64,000 bases of DNA from Streptomyces tsukubensis (GTDB lineage: Bacteria > Actinomycetota > Actinomycetes > Streptomycetales > Streptomycetaceae). The DNA lies in assembly GCF_003932715.1 (NCBI RefSeq), contig NZ_CP020700.1, forward strand, positions 6,532,501 to 6,596,500. Direction: 5' to 3'. Below the pieces are notes generated by a model that did not search any database, had not been told where the DNA came from, and saw only the letters and a program-made list of their open reading frames with translations. How positions within the stretch are numbered: the first letter of the stretch is position 1; each line of letters begins with the position of its first letter. Made by a program: the position numbers and the translations under genes. This document shows, piece after piece, positions 8,528 to 16,926 of the stretch.

Positions 8528-10453
8528 GTGACGCTGCTTACCCGTATCAGGGGACCGCGCGATCTGGACACGCTCAGCCCGGAGCAGCTCGTCAAGCTGG
8601 CCGCGGAGATCCGGACCTTCCTCGTGGACGCGGTCTCCAAGACCGGCGGCCACCTGGGCCCCAATCTGGGTGTGGTCGAGCTGACCATCGCCCTGCACCG
8701 GGTCTTCGACTCCCCGAGTGACCGGATCCTGTGGGACACCGGCCACCAGAGCTATGTGCACAAGCTGCTCACCGGCCGCCAGGACTTCTCCCGGCTGAAG
8801 ATGAAGGGCGGGCTCTCCGGCTACCCCTCCCAGGCCGAGTCCGACCACGACGTCATCGAGAACTCGCACGCCTCCACGGTCCTCGGCTGGGCCGACGGCA
8901 TCGCCAAGGCCAACGAGGTGCTCGGCAAGGACGACCATGTCGTCGCCGTCATCGGCGACGGGGCCCTGACCGGCGGAATGGCCTGGGAGGCGCTGAACAA
9001 CATCGCCGCCGCCAAGGACCGTCCCCTGGTGATCGTCGTCAACGACAACGAGCGGTCCTACGCGCCCACGATCGGCGGCCTCGCCAACCACCTCGCCACC
9101 CTCCGTACCACCGACGGGTACGAGCGCTTCCTGGCCCGCGGCAAGGACCTCCTCGGCCGCACCCCCGTCGTCGGCAAACCGCTCTACGAGACGCTGCACG
9201 GCGCCAAGAAGGGCCTCAAGGACTTCATCGCCCCCCAGGGCATGTTCGAGGACCTCGGCCTGAAGTACGTCGGCCCCATCGACGGCCACGACCTGGAGGC
9301 GCTGGAGTCCGCGCTGGCCCGCGCCAAGCGCTTCAACGGCCCGGTGATCATCCACTGCCTCACCGAGAAGGGCCGCGGCTACCAGCCCGCCCTCCAGGAC
9401 GAGGCCGACCGCTTCCACGCCGTCGGCAAGATCCACCCCGACACCGGGCTGCCGATCGCCTCTTCCGGCCTCGACTGGACGTCCGTCTTCGGCGAGGAGA
9501 TGGTGAAGCTCGGCGAGGAGCGGCCGGACGTGGTCGCCATCACCGCCGCCATGCTCCAGCCCGTCGGCCTGGAAAAGTTCGCCAAGGCCTTCCCCGACCG
9601 GGTGTACGACGTCGGCATCGCCGAACAGCACGGCGCGGCCTCCGCCGCCGGCCTGGCCACCGGCGGCGTCCACCCCGTCTTCGCCGTCTACGCGACCTTC
9701 CTCAACCGCGCCTTCGACCAGGTCCTGATGGACGTCGCCCTGCACCGCTGCGGCGTCACCTTCGTCCTCGACCGGGCCGGTATCACCGGCACCGACGGCG
9801 CTTCCCACAACGGCATGTGGGACATGTCCATCCTCCAGGTCGTCCCCGGTCTGCGGATCGCCGCACCGCGCGACGCCGACCAGGTGCGCGCGCAGCTGCG
9901 GGAGGCGGTCAGCGTCGACGACGCGCCCACCGTCGTCCGCTTCTCCAAGGGCGCGGTCGGCCCCGCGGTCAAGGCCGTCGGCCGGATCGGCGGTATGGAC
10001 GTGCTCCGGGAGCCCGGCACGGACACCCCGGACGTCCTCCTCGTCTCCGTCGGCGCGCTCGCCCCGATGTGCCTGGAGATCGCCGGCCTCCTCGACCAGC
10101 AGGGCATCTCCACCACCGTGGTCGACCCCCGCTGGGTCAAGCCGGTCGACGAGGCCCTCGTCCCGCTCGCCGACCGCCACCGGGTCGTCGTCACCGTCGA
10201 GGACGGTATCCGCACCGGAGGCGTGGGCGCCGCCGTCGCCCAGGCGCTGCGCGACGCGAACGTCGACGTACCGCTGCGCGATTTCGGTATCCCGCCGCGC
10301 TTCCTCGACCATGCGTCCCGCGCCGAACTGCTCACCGAGATCGGGCTGACCGCGCCCGATATCGCCCGCCAGGTCACCGGGCTGGTCTCCCGGCTGGACG
10401 GCCGCTTCGACGAGAGCGCCGAGACCGAGTCCGCGGAGCCGGTCCGCGACTGA
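8528..10453 (+). CDS. dxs: 1-deoxy-D-xylulose-5-phosphate synthase
   Basis: Condenses pyruvate and glyceraldehyde 3-phosphate into DXP, the first step of the MEP pathway to isoprenoids, and also feeds thiamine and pyridoxal synthesis. It is 641 residues, the usual length. Visible: [13 protein letters not shown] near residue 73, thiamine-diphosphate motif [16 protein letters not shown] near residues 143-158, catalytic glutamate in [10 protein letters not shown] near residue 364, and a C-terminal transketolase domain. The GTG start is set by CAAGGAGG 8 nt upstream. The gene stands alone, closed by a strong terminator. Streptomyces often have two dxs copies; whether this is the vegetative one cannot be told here. 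Confidence 0.95.
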   Translation: MTLLTRIRGPRDLDTLSPEQLVKLAAEIRTFLVDAVSKTGGHLGPNLGVVELTIALHRVFDSPSDRILWDTGHQSYVHKLLTGRQDFSRLKMKGGLSGYPSQAESDHDVIENSHASTVLGWADGIAKANEVLGKDDHVVAVIGDGALTGGMAWEALNNIAAAKDRPLVIVVNDNERSYAPTIGGLANHLATLRTTDGYERFLARGKDLLGRTPVVGKPLYETLHGAKKGLKDFIAPQGMFEDLGLKYVGPIDGHDLEALESALARAKRFNGPVIIHCLTEKGRGYQPALQDEADRFHAVGKIHPDTGLPIASSGLDWTSVFGEEMVKLGEERPDVVAITAAMLQPVGLEKFAKAFPDRVYDVGIAEQHGAASAAGLATGGVHPVFAVYATFLNRAFDQVLMDVALHRCGVTFVLDRAGITGTDGASHNGMWDMSILQVVPGLRIAAPRDADQVRAQLREAVSVDDAPTVVRFSKGAVGPAVKAVGRIGGMDVLREPGTDTPDVLLVSVGALAPMCLEIAGLLDQQGISTTVVDPRWVKPVDEALVPLADRHRVVVTVEDGIRTGGVGAAVAQALRDANVDVPLRDFGIPPRFLDHASRAELLTEIGLTAPDIARQVTGLVSRLDGRFDESAETESAEPVRD

Positions 10454-10460
10454 CGCGTAC

Positions 10461-10503
10461 GGGCCCGGTGGGACCACCCCTGACGGGTGGTCCTGCCGGG
10501 CCC
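10461..10503 (+). terminator. Terminator of dxs
   Basis: A 19-bp stem (10461-10479 with 10485-10503, two G-T wobbles) and a 5-nt loop begin 7 bp after the dxs stop. No T-run. It is one of the most stable hairpins in the window. Confidence 0.75.
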
Positions 10504-10546
10504 ATTCGCGTGAAACCCACCCGTACGGACCCTTCCGGACCACCAC

Positions 10547-10569
10547 TCGTCCCGATCATGTCGGGACGA
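10547..10569. promoter_or_regulatory. Inverted repeat in the leader of the amino acid permease gene
   Basis: TCGTCCCGA and TCGGGACGA form a perfect 9-bp inverted repeat with a 5-bp centre (TCATG), ending 18 bp before the permease start codon. It would act as an operator or as an RNA hairpin beside the ribosome site. Function unknown. Confidence 0.45.
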
Positions 10570-10587
10570 CACCTGTGGAGGTCCCCG

Positions 10588-12108
10588 GTGAGCACAGAGA
10601 CCGACCCCGCGCCCAGGGCGGGCGCGTTCCGTACGAAGACCGTCGAGCAGTCCATCCGGGACACCGAGGAGCCCGAGCACGCGCTCAGGAAATCCCTCTC
10701 CGCGCTCGACCTCACGGTCTTCGGCGTCGGCGTCATCATCGGCACCGGCATCTTCGTGCTGACCGGGGCCGTCGCCAAGGAGAACGCGGGCCCCGCCACC
10801 TCACTCGCCTTCGTCGTCGCGGGCGTCGTCTGCGCGCTGGCCGCCCTCTGCTACGCCGAGTTCGCCTCCACCGTGCCCGTCGCCGGATCCGCCTACACCT
10901 TCGCCTACGCCTCCCTCGGCGAGCTGCCCGCCTGGATCATCGGCTGGGACCTCGTCCTGGAGTTCGCCCTGGGTACGGCGGTGGTCGCGGTCGGCTGGTC
11001 CGGCTATCTGCGCTCCCTGATGGAGAACATCGGCTGGCAGCTCCCCGACGCCCTGTCCGGCACCAACGACATCACCGGTTTCGGCTTCGACCTGCTGGCG
11101 TTCCTGCTGGTGCTGGCGCTCACCGCGGTACTCGTCGCCGGAATGAAGCTCTCCGCCCGGGTCACCAGCCTGATCGTGGCCATCAAGGTCGTGGTCGTAC
11201 TGATCGTGATCGTCGCCGGATCCTTCTTCATCAAGGTCTCCAACTGGGACCCCTTCATCCCCCCGGCCCAACCGCAGACCGGCGAATCCGGCCTCCAGGA
11301 ACCCCTGGTGCAGCTGCTGTTCGGCTACGCCCCCACCAACTTCGGCGTCCTCGGCATCTTCACCGCCGCCTCCGTCGTGTTCTTCGCCTTCATCGGCTTC
11401 GACGTGGTCGCCACCGCCGCCGAGGAGACCCGGCTGCCGCAGCGGGACATGCCCCGCGGCATCATCGGCTCCCTGTTCATCTGCACCGTGCTCTACGTCG
11501 CCGTCTCCATCGTCGTCACCGGTATGCAGCACTACACCGACCTGTCCATCGACGCACCGCTCGCCGACGCCTTCAAATCCACCGGACACCCCTGGTACGC
11601 GGGCGTCATCAGCTTCGGCGCCGTCATCGGCCTGATGTCGGTCTGTCTGATCCTGCTGCTCGGCCAGACCCGGGTGTTCTTCGCCATGAGCCGGGACGGG
11701 CTGCTGCCGCGGTTCTTCTCCGTCACCCACCCCACCTTCCGCACCCCCTACCGCGCCACGATCCTGCTCGGCGTCGTCATCGCGATCGTCGCCGGATTCA
11801 CCAACATCCAGGAACTGGCCGTGCTGGTGAACATCGGCACGCTGTTCGCGTTCGTCGTGGTCGCCCTCGGCGTGCTCATCCTCCGCCGCACCCGCCCCGA
11901 CCTGCCGCGCGCCTTCCGCACCCCGCTGGTGCCCTGGCTGCCGATCGCCTCGGTCGCCGCGTCCGTCTGGCTGATGCTCAATCTGCCCGCCGAGACCTGG
12001 CTGCGGTTCGGGCTGTGGATGGCGCTCGGCGTGATCGTCTACTACGTGTACGGGCGCCGGCACAGCCGCCTCGGCAAGCGCGCGGAGGACGAGCGCACCC
12101 CCGCGTAG
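10588..12108 (+). CDS. APC-family amino acid permease
   Basis: A 506-residue integral membrane protein of the amino acid-polyamine-organocation superfamily, closest in pattern to the cationic amino acid transporters (YfnA/CAT-like): 12 to 13 membrane helices starting near residue 42 (VFGVGVIIGTGIFVLTG, the unwound-helix-1 GTGIF substrate motif), FAYASLGELPAWIIGWDLVLE, and FFAFIGFDVVATAAEE in helix 6. It probably takes up amino acids by proton symport; the substrate is not deducible. GTG 10588 follows GGAGG at good distance. It is monocistronic between dxs and a convergent gene. Confidence 0.85.
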   Translation: MSTETDPAPRAGAFRTKTVEQSIRDTEEPEHALRKSLSALDLTVFGVGVIIGTGIFVLTGAVAKENAGPATSLAFVVAGVVCALAALCYAEFASTVPVAGSAYTFAYASLGELPAWIIGWDLVLEFALGTAVVAVGWSGYLRSLMENIGWQLPDALSGTNDITGFGFDLLAFLLVLALTAVLVAGMKLSARVTSLIVAIKVVVVLIVIVAGSFFIKVSNWDPFIPPAQPQTGESGLQEPLVQLLFGYAPTNFGVLGIFTAASVVFFAFIGFDVVATAAEETRLPQRDMPRGIIGSLFICTVLYVAVSIVVTGMQHYTDLSIDAPLADAFKSTGHPWYAGVISFGAVIGLMSVCLILLLGQTRVFFAMSRDGLLPRFFSVTHPTFRTPYRATILLGVVIAIVAGFTNIQELAVLVNIGTLFAFVVVALGVLILRRTRPDLPRAFRTPLVPWLPIASVAASVWLMLNLPAETWLRFGLWMALGVIVYYVYGRRHSRLGKRAEDERTPA

Positions 12109-12113
12109 AGCCC

Positions 12114-12488
12114 TCAGGGCCCGTAGACCGCCCGTGGGCCGACCGTCCGGCCGCCCGCGGCGGTCACCCGCTCGCGCAGCCCCCGATCTGCCGTGACGAC
12201 CACACACGGCCGCTCCGGGGCCGCCTCGGCGACCAGCTCGGCGATCCGGTCGTCACCGCTGCCGGGCGCCTCGTCCACCCGGACGCCCGGCACCGGGGCC
12301 GTACCCCGCGCCGCGCCCTCCACCACCAGCACGATCTCCAGCGGACCCGGCACCCCCGGCAGGCCGTTGTCCGCGTACGGCACCAGCCGGTCCCGCAGCC
12401 TTCCGGCCGCGGCGCGCCGGTCCCGCCACCAGCCGTCGGGCACCGAGCCCACGACGTTCGCGCCGTCGACGATCAGCAGAGTCACCAT
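12114..12488 (-). CDS. NYN-domain (PIN-like) protein, putative ribonuclease
   Basis: A 124-residue protein that begins LLIVDGANVVGS, the N-terminal aspartate motif of the NYN/PIN-like nuclease fold, and continues to a second acidic pair in GSGDDRIAEL and a third in VVTADRGLRERV. These are the residues that bind the divalent metal in this fold, so RNA cleavage is plausible. It is convergent with the permease gene (5 bp apart). The fadBA terminator lies only 24 bp upstream of its start, leaving little space for a promoter. Confidence 0.75.
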   Translation of the reverse strand: MVTLLIVDGANVVGSVPDGWWRDRRAAAGRLRDRLVPYADNGLPGVPGPLEIVLVVEGAARGTAPVPGVRVDEAPGSGDDRIAELVAEAAPERPCVVVTADRGLRERVTAAGGRTVGPRAVYGP

Positions 12489-12511
12489 CACCGGTCCCAT
12501 CAGGCAACGGA

Positions 12512-12546
12512 AAGGGGCCGTACGGAACTGATCCGTACGGCCCCTT
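12512..12546 (-). terminator. Terminator of fadBA
   Basis: A perfect 15-bp stem (AAGGGGCCGTACGGA with its complement) and a 5-nt loop lie 12 bp beyond the fadB stop on the minus strand. Confidence 0.75.
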
Positions 12547-12557
12547 CGTACACCACG

Positions 12558-14684
12558 CTACGCGGGCACGCTCGCCACACCCGGCGCCAGGAACGGCTTG
12601 CCGTTGACCCGCTCGGACACGCCCTCACGGTCGAGGTACGGGGTGATGCCGCCCAGATGGAACGGCCAGCCCGCACCCGTGATCAGACAGAGGTCGATGT
12701 CCTGCGCCTCGGCCACGACGCCCTCGTCGAGCATCAGCCCGATCTCCTGCGCCACCGCCTCCAGCACCCGGGCCCGTACCTGCTCCTCGGTCAGCACCGC
12801 ATCGCCCTGCACCAGCAGCGCCGCGACCTCCGGGTCCAGCTCCGGCCGCCCGGAATCGTAGACGTAGAAGCCCCGCTTGCCCGCCTTGACCACCGCGGCC
12901 AGATTGGGGGAGACCGTGAAACGGTCCGGGAAGGCGCGGTTGAGGGTCTCGGACACATGCAGACCGATCGCCGGGCCCACCAGCTCCAGCAGCACCAGCG
13001 GCGACATCGGCAGACCCAGCGGCTCCACCGCCCGCTCCGCCGTCGCCACCGGAGTGCCCTCGTCGATCACGTTCTGGATCTCGCCCATGAAGCGGGTCAG
13101 GATCCGGTTCACGACGAACGCCGGGGCGTCCTTGACCAGGACGGCCGTCTTCTTCAGCTGCTTCGCCACGGCGAAGGCCGTCGCCAGCGACGCCTCGTCG
13201 GTCCGCTCCCCGCGGACGATCTCCAGCAGCGGCAGGATCGCCACCGGGTTGAAGAAGTGGAAGCCGACGACCCGCTCCGGGTGCTTCAGCTTTGACGCCA
13301 TCTCGGAGACCGAGAGGGAGGAGGTGTTGGTCGCCAGGATCGCGTGCGCCGGGGCCACGGCCTCGACCTCCGCGAACACCTGCTGCTTGACGCCCATCTC
13401 CTCGAAGACGGCCTCGATCACGAAGTCCGCGTCGGCGAAACCCTCCGCCTTGTCCAGGACACCCGTCACCAGGGCCTTCAGCCGGTTGGCCTGGTCCTGG
13501 TTGATCCGGCCCTTGCCGAGCAGCTTGTCGATCTCGGCACGGACATAGCCCACGCCCTTGTCGATCCGCTCCTGGTCGATATCGGTCAGCACGACCGGCA
13601 CTTCGAGGCGGCGCAGGAACAGCAGCGCCAGCTGGGAGGCCATCAGGCCCGCGCCCACCACGCCGACCTTGGTGACCGGGCGGGCCAGGCTCCGGTCCGG
13701 GGCGCCCGCGGGCCGCTTGGCGCGCTTCTGCACCAGGTTGAAGGCGTACAGACCGCTGCGCAGCTCACCGCCCATGATCAGATCCGCCAGCGCCCGGTCC
13801 TCGGCGTCGAAACCGGCCTGGAGGTCACCGTCCTTCGCGGCCGCGATGATCTCCAGGGCGCGGTAGGCCGCCGGAGCGGCACCGTGCACCTTGGCGTCGG
13901 CGATCGCCCGGCCCCGGGCGACGGCCGCGTCCCAGCCCTCGCCGCGGTCCACCTCGGCCCGCTCCACCACGGTCTCGCCGCGCAGGACCGAGGCGGTCCA
14001 CAGCAGCGACTGCTCCAGGAAGTCGGCGCCGTCGAAGAGCGCGTCCGCGATCCCCAGCTCGAATACCTGGCCGCCCTTGAGCTGGCGGTTCTGGTTGAGG
14101 GAGTTCTCGATGATCACCGTCACTGCACGGTCCGCGCCGATCAGATTCGGCAGCAGCGCACAGCCGCCCCAGCCGGGCACCAGACCGAGGAAGACCTCGG
14201 GCAGCGAGAACGCCGGGACCGCCCGCGAGACCGTGCGGTACGTGCAGTGCAGCCCGACCTCGACGCCGCCGCCCATCGACGCGCCGTTGTAGTACGCGAA
14301 GGTCGGCACGGCGAGCCCGGCGAGCCGCTTGAAGACGTCGTGGCCGCCCTTGCCGATGGCGAGCGCGTCCTCGTGGCGCCCCAGCAGCTCGACGCCCTTG
14401 AGATCGGCGCCCACGGCGAAGATGAACGGCTTGCCGGTCAGCCCGGCACCCACGATCTCACCGTCCGCGGCCTCCCGCTCGACCTGGTCGATCGCGGCAT
14501 CCAGGTTGGCCAGCGACTGGGGGCCGAAGGTGGTCGGCTTGGTGTGGTCCAGACCGTTGTCCAGCGTGATCAGCGCGAAGCGGCCGGCGCCGGGAAGCTC
14601 CAGATGGCGTACGTGCGCGGTGGTGACGACCTCGTCCGGAAACAACTCGGCCGCGCCCTTGAGCAGTTCGGCGGTGGTGCTCAC
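12558..14684 (-). CDS. fadB: Fatty-acid oxidation multifunctional protein: enoyl-CoA hydratase / 3-hydroxyacyl-CoA dehydrogenase
   Basis: Carries out the hydration and dehydrogenation steps of beta-oxidation. It is 708 residues: a crotonase domain at about 20-300 (GADLKG and GASMGGGVEVGLHC form the oxyanion hole region), then a 3-hydroxyacyl-CoA dehydrogenase Rossmann domain starting near residue 325 (VGVVGAGLMASQLA), the catalytic-histidine segment VVGFHFFNP, and two C-terminal helical domains (FVVNRILTRFMGE). The start GTG overlaps the fadA stop by 4 bp (GTGA), so the thiolase and FadB are co-translated as in other trifunctional systems. Confidence 0.93.
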   Translation of the reverse strand: MSTTAELLKGAAELFPDEVVTTAHVRHLELPGAGRFALITLDNGLDHTKPTTFGPQSLANLDAAIDQVEREAADGEIVGAGLTGKPFIFAVGADLKGVELLGRHEDALAIGKGGHDVFKRLAGLAVPTFAYYNGASMGGGVEVGLHCTYRTVSRAVPAFSLPEVFLGLVPGWGGCALLPNLIGADRAVTVIIENSLNQNRQLKGGQVFELGIADALFDGADFLEQSLLWTASVLRGETVVERAEVDRGEGWDAAVARGRAIADAKVHGAAPAAYRALEIIAAAKDGDLQAGFDAEDRALADLIMGGELRSGLYAFNLVQKRAKRPAGAPDRSLARPVTKVGVVGAGLMASQLALLFLRRLEVPVVLTDIDQERIDKGVGYVRAEIDKLLGKGRINQDQANRLKALVTGVLDKAEGFADADFVIEAVFEEMGVKQQVFAEVEAVAPAHAILATNTSSLSVSEMASKLKHPERVVGFHFFNPVAILPLLEIVRGERTDEASLATAFAVAKQLKKTAVLVKDAPAFVVNRILTRFMGEIQNVIDEGTPVATAERAVEPLGLPMSPLVLLELVGPAIGLHVSETLNRAFPDRFTVSPNLAAVVKAGKRGFYVYDSGRPELDPEVAALLVQGDAVLTEEQVRARVLEAVAQEIGLMLDEGVVAEAQDIDLCLITGAGWPFHLGGITPYLDREGVSERVNGKPFLAPGVASVPA

Positions 14685-15898
14685 TTGTCCCCCTCGAAGT
14701 GCGGGTTCTCCCAGATGACGGTGGCGCCCATGCCGAAGCCGACGCACATCGTGGTGAGGCCGTAACGGACCTCGGGCTGCTCCTCGAACTGCCGGGCCAG
14801 CTGGGTCATCAGCCGGACACCGGAGGAGGCCAGCGGGTGGCCGAAGGCGATCGCGCCGCCGTACTGGTTGACCCGCGGATCGTCGTCGGCGATGCCGTAG
14901 TGCTCCAGGAAGGCCAGCACCTGGACCGCGAACGCCTCGTTGATCTCGAACAGGCCGATGTCCCCGATCCCCAGACCCGCCTGGGCCAGCGCCTTCTCGG
15001 TGGCCGGGATCGGTCCGTACCCCATCACCTCCGGCTCCACCCCGGCGAAGGAGTAGGCCACCAGGCGCATCTTCACCGGCAGGCCGTTCGCCCGGGCGAA
15101 CTCCTCGGAGGCGATCACCGCGGCGGTGGCGCCGTCGTTGAGCCCGGCGGCGTTGCCCGCCGTGACCCGGCCGTGGGTACGGAACGGGGTCTTCAGCCCG
15201 GCCAGGTTCTCCAACGTGGTGCCCGGGCGCATCGGCTCGTCCTGCGTGGCCAGGCCCCAGCCGGTCTCCCCGCCCTCGGGGCTGGTGCGGCGGATCGCGA
15301 CCGGCACCAGATCCTGCTGGATCTTTCCGTTCGCGTACGCCTTCGCCGCCTTCTCCTGGGACCGCACGGCGTACTCGTCGGCGCGCCGCTTGGTGATGGA
15401 GGGGTAGCGGTCGTGCAGGTTCTCCGCGGTCATGCCCATGAAGAGGGCGGACTCGTCGACCAGCTTCTCCGAGACGAACCGGGGGTTCGGGTCGACGCCC
15501 TCGCCCATCGGGTGGCGGCCCATGTGCTCCACACCGCCCGCGATCACGGCGTCGTACGCGCCGAAGGCGATCGACCCGGCGGTCGTCGTCACGGCGGTCA
15601 GCGCGCCCGCGCACATCCGGTCCACCGAGTAACCCGGCACGGACTGCGGCAGCCCGGCGAGGATACCGGCGGTCCGGCCGATGGTCAGCCCCTGGTCACC
15701 GATCTGCGTGGTCGCCGCGACGGCGACCTCGTCGATCTTCGCGGGGTCGAGGGCCGGGTTGCGGCGCAGCAGCTCCCGGATCGCCTTCACGATCAGATCG
15801 TCGGCGCGGGTCTCGTGGTAGATGCCCTTCGGGCCCGCCTTGCCGAACGGGGTGCGGACGCCGTCGACGAAGACGACGTCCCTGAGGGTACGAGGCAC
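14681..15898 (-). CDS. fadA: Acetyl-CoA acyltransferase (3-ketoacyl-CoA thiolase)
   Basis: Performs thiolytic cleavage of 3-ketoacyl-CoA, the last beta-oxidation step. It is 405 residues with all thiolase landmarks: nucleophilic Cys96 in DRMCAGALTA, GGVEHMGRHPMG, the histidine in GGAIAFGHPLASSG near residue 353 and the acid/base cysteine in TMCVGFGMG near residue 384. The GTG start follows GGAGGAG. First gene of the fadA-fadB operon; a perfect palindrome 70 bp upstream may be the operator. Confidence 0.93.
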   Translation of the reverse strand: MPRTLRDVVFVDGVRTPFGKAGPKGIYHETRADDLIVKAIRELLRRNPALDPAKIDEVAVAATTQIGDQGLTIGRTAGILAGLPQSVPGYSVDRMCAGALTAVTTTAGSIAFGAYDAVIAGGVEHMGRHPMGEGVDPNPRFVSEKLVDESALFMGMTAENLHDRYPSITKRRADEYAVRSQEKAAKAYANGKIQQDLVPVAIRRTSPEGGETGWGLATQDEPMRPGTTLENLAGLKTPFRTHGRVTAGNAAGLNDGATAAVIASEEFARANGLPVKMRLVAYSFAGVEPEVMGYGPIPATEKALAQAGLGIGDIGLFEINEAFAVQVLAFLEHYGIADDDPRVNQYGGAIAFGHPLASSGVRLMTQLARQFEEQPEVRYGLTTMCVGFGMGATVIWENPHFEGDK

Positions 15899-15967
15899 GA
15901 TGGCTCTCCTCCAGGTGCGGGGTGGCACTGCTGCGGGTGCGCTGAGCGCGCGCTTGCCTCATGCTAC

Positions 15968-15977
15968 TTACCGGTAA
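15968..15977. promoter_or_regulatory. Palindrome TTACCGGTAA upstream of fadA (candidate TetR-type operator)
   Basis: TTACCGGTAA is a perfect 10-bp palindrome in an AT-richer island, 70 bp upstream of the fadA start. Fatty-acid degradation operons of actinomycetes are often controlled by TetR/FadR-type repressors with short palindromic sites of this style. No regulator gene lies next to it here. Confidence 0.45.
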
Positions 15978-16182
15978 CCCCGGTGCCCACCCCTTGCTCT
16001 GCGAGCGGCGTCACATTCCCGGGTCCTTGCGCCTCGGGCCGCGGCCCGGGGTGGGGGTTTCCCGCGGGGGCGCCTCCCGCTGGGGTTGCTCGCCCCGGGG
16101 TCCCCGGGGGCCCGTTGCCCGCGGGGTGCTGGTGCTCCTGCGCCTCAAGCGCCGGCGGGGCTGAAAGATTGGGTGACCGTTG

Positions 16183-16373
16183 CTCCGTGGTGTAGGTCGC
16201 CGGTCCTGCCGGGTTCGGGTGGGTCGGTGGCCTCCGGGCTCACCTCCTCGCAGACTGCGATGCACCGCCCCGAAGCGCGTCCGGCCTTTTCGCAGCCTGG
16301 CCCCCAAAGCTGCCTTTGGGGGTACCCCCAGCGGGGGGCGACCCTGCACCCCCCTCCCACGTGATCCCGACCT
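16183..16373 (+). repeat. Dispersed intergenic repeat, copy R1
   Basis: Shares with R3 (57172-57354) the blocks CTCCGTGGTGTAGGTCGCCG, GTGGCCTCCGGGCTCACCTC and GGGGCGACCCTGCACCCCCC in the same order. The middle differs: R1 contains a nested hairpin (CCCCCAAAG...CTTTGGGGG at about 16301-16322) where R3 has GCGCTCCGGCGAGCTGTGC. Confidence 0.8.
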
Positions 16374-16529
16374 GATCAGGCGCCCAAGGTCCCCGAGTTG
16401 TCGCGCGTCACCGGGGAGGGGAATCTCTCCTGATCACCGCCCCGGAAGACACCACCCTCTCGGGGCACAGGCACCCCCGAAGGCTCCTCCGCCCCGTGGT
16501 GGGTGACTGAGGAAACTCCTCGTCCCCTT

Positions 16530-16710
16530 GGTCAAGTCGGGTGTCTCGGGAGGGGGGTGCAGGGTCGCCCCCGCAGCGGACCTGCGACAAGCACGGCTCG
16601 CCGGAGGGCAGTGCATCGCAGGCCGCGAGGAGGTGAGCCCGGAGGCCCACGACCCGGCCGCACCCGACAAGACCCCGGGCCTACCCCACGGAGTGACGCA
16701 ACTCGACCAC
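16530..16710 (-). repeat. Dispersed intergenic repeat, copy R2 (inverted relative to R1)
   Basis: Read on the minus strand this is nearly the same as R3, from GTGGTCGAGT through GTGGTGTAGG-like, GGGCTCACCTCCTCGCGGCC and GGGGGCGACCCTGCACCCCC to CCCGACTTGACC. R1 and R2 therefore form a long, interrupted inverted repeat about 340 bp apart end to end. Confidence 0.8.
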
Positions 16711-16750
16711 CGGAGGACCCGCACCCCGCAGGAGCGAACAGAACAAGAAA

Positions 16751-16846
16751 GGGGCGCGAGGAACGGCGCGACCAGCCACACACGGCCCGCAGCCGGAAAG
16801 CAAACCCCGCCGGGCGCGGCGCTCGCCGCCGCGGTGGCAGCACCCC
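16751..16846 (+). repeat. Dispersed intergenic repeat R4, copy a
   Basis: Begins GGGGCGCGAGGAACGGCGCG, then ...CGGCCCGCAGCCGGAAA... and ...ACCCCGCCGGGCGCGGCGCT. The same series of blocks is at 57416-57510. This GGGGCGCGGGGAAC...GCGCGA family is common between genes in Streptomyces chromosomes. Confidence 0.75.
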
Positions 16847-16926
16847 CAGGCGCGGGAGCCCGTGTGGCCCCACCTCGGGGGCCTGGGGGTACAGGCCCCC
16901 GAGCGGGAGGCGCCCCCGCCCCCCGG

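Larger units (their letters stand above)
15899..16926. other. Gene-free block of dispersed repeats between fadA and the RNase D gene
   Basis: A 1028-bp interval with no supported gene. It holds the fadA promoter region at its left end and then a mosaic of repeat elements (R1 at 16183-16373, R2 at 16530-16710 inverted, R4a at 16751-16846) plus the CCTCAAGCGCCGGCGGGGCTGA-like tail (16142-16164, shown in part) often seen between Streptomyces genes. Open frames here run in both directions through the repeats and lack ribosome sites. Confidence 0.7.

Noticed and set aside
16183..16710. R1 and R2 as terminal inverted repeats of an insertion sequence
   Set aside because: The sequence between them carries no transposase or credible gene, and the same element occurs singly at 57 kb, so they are better read as separate copies of a dispersed repeat.
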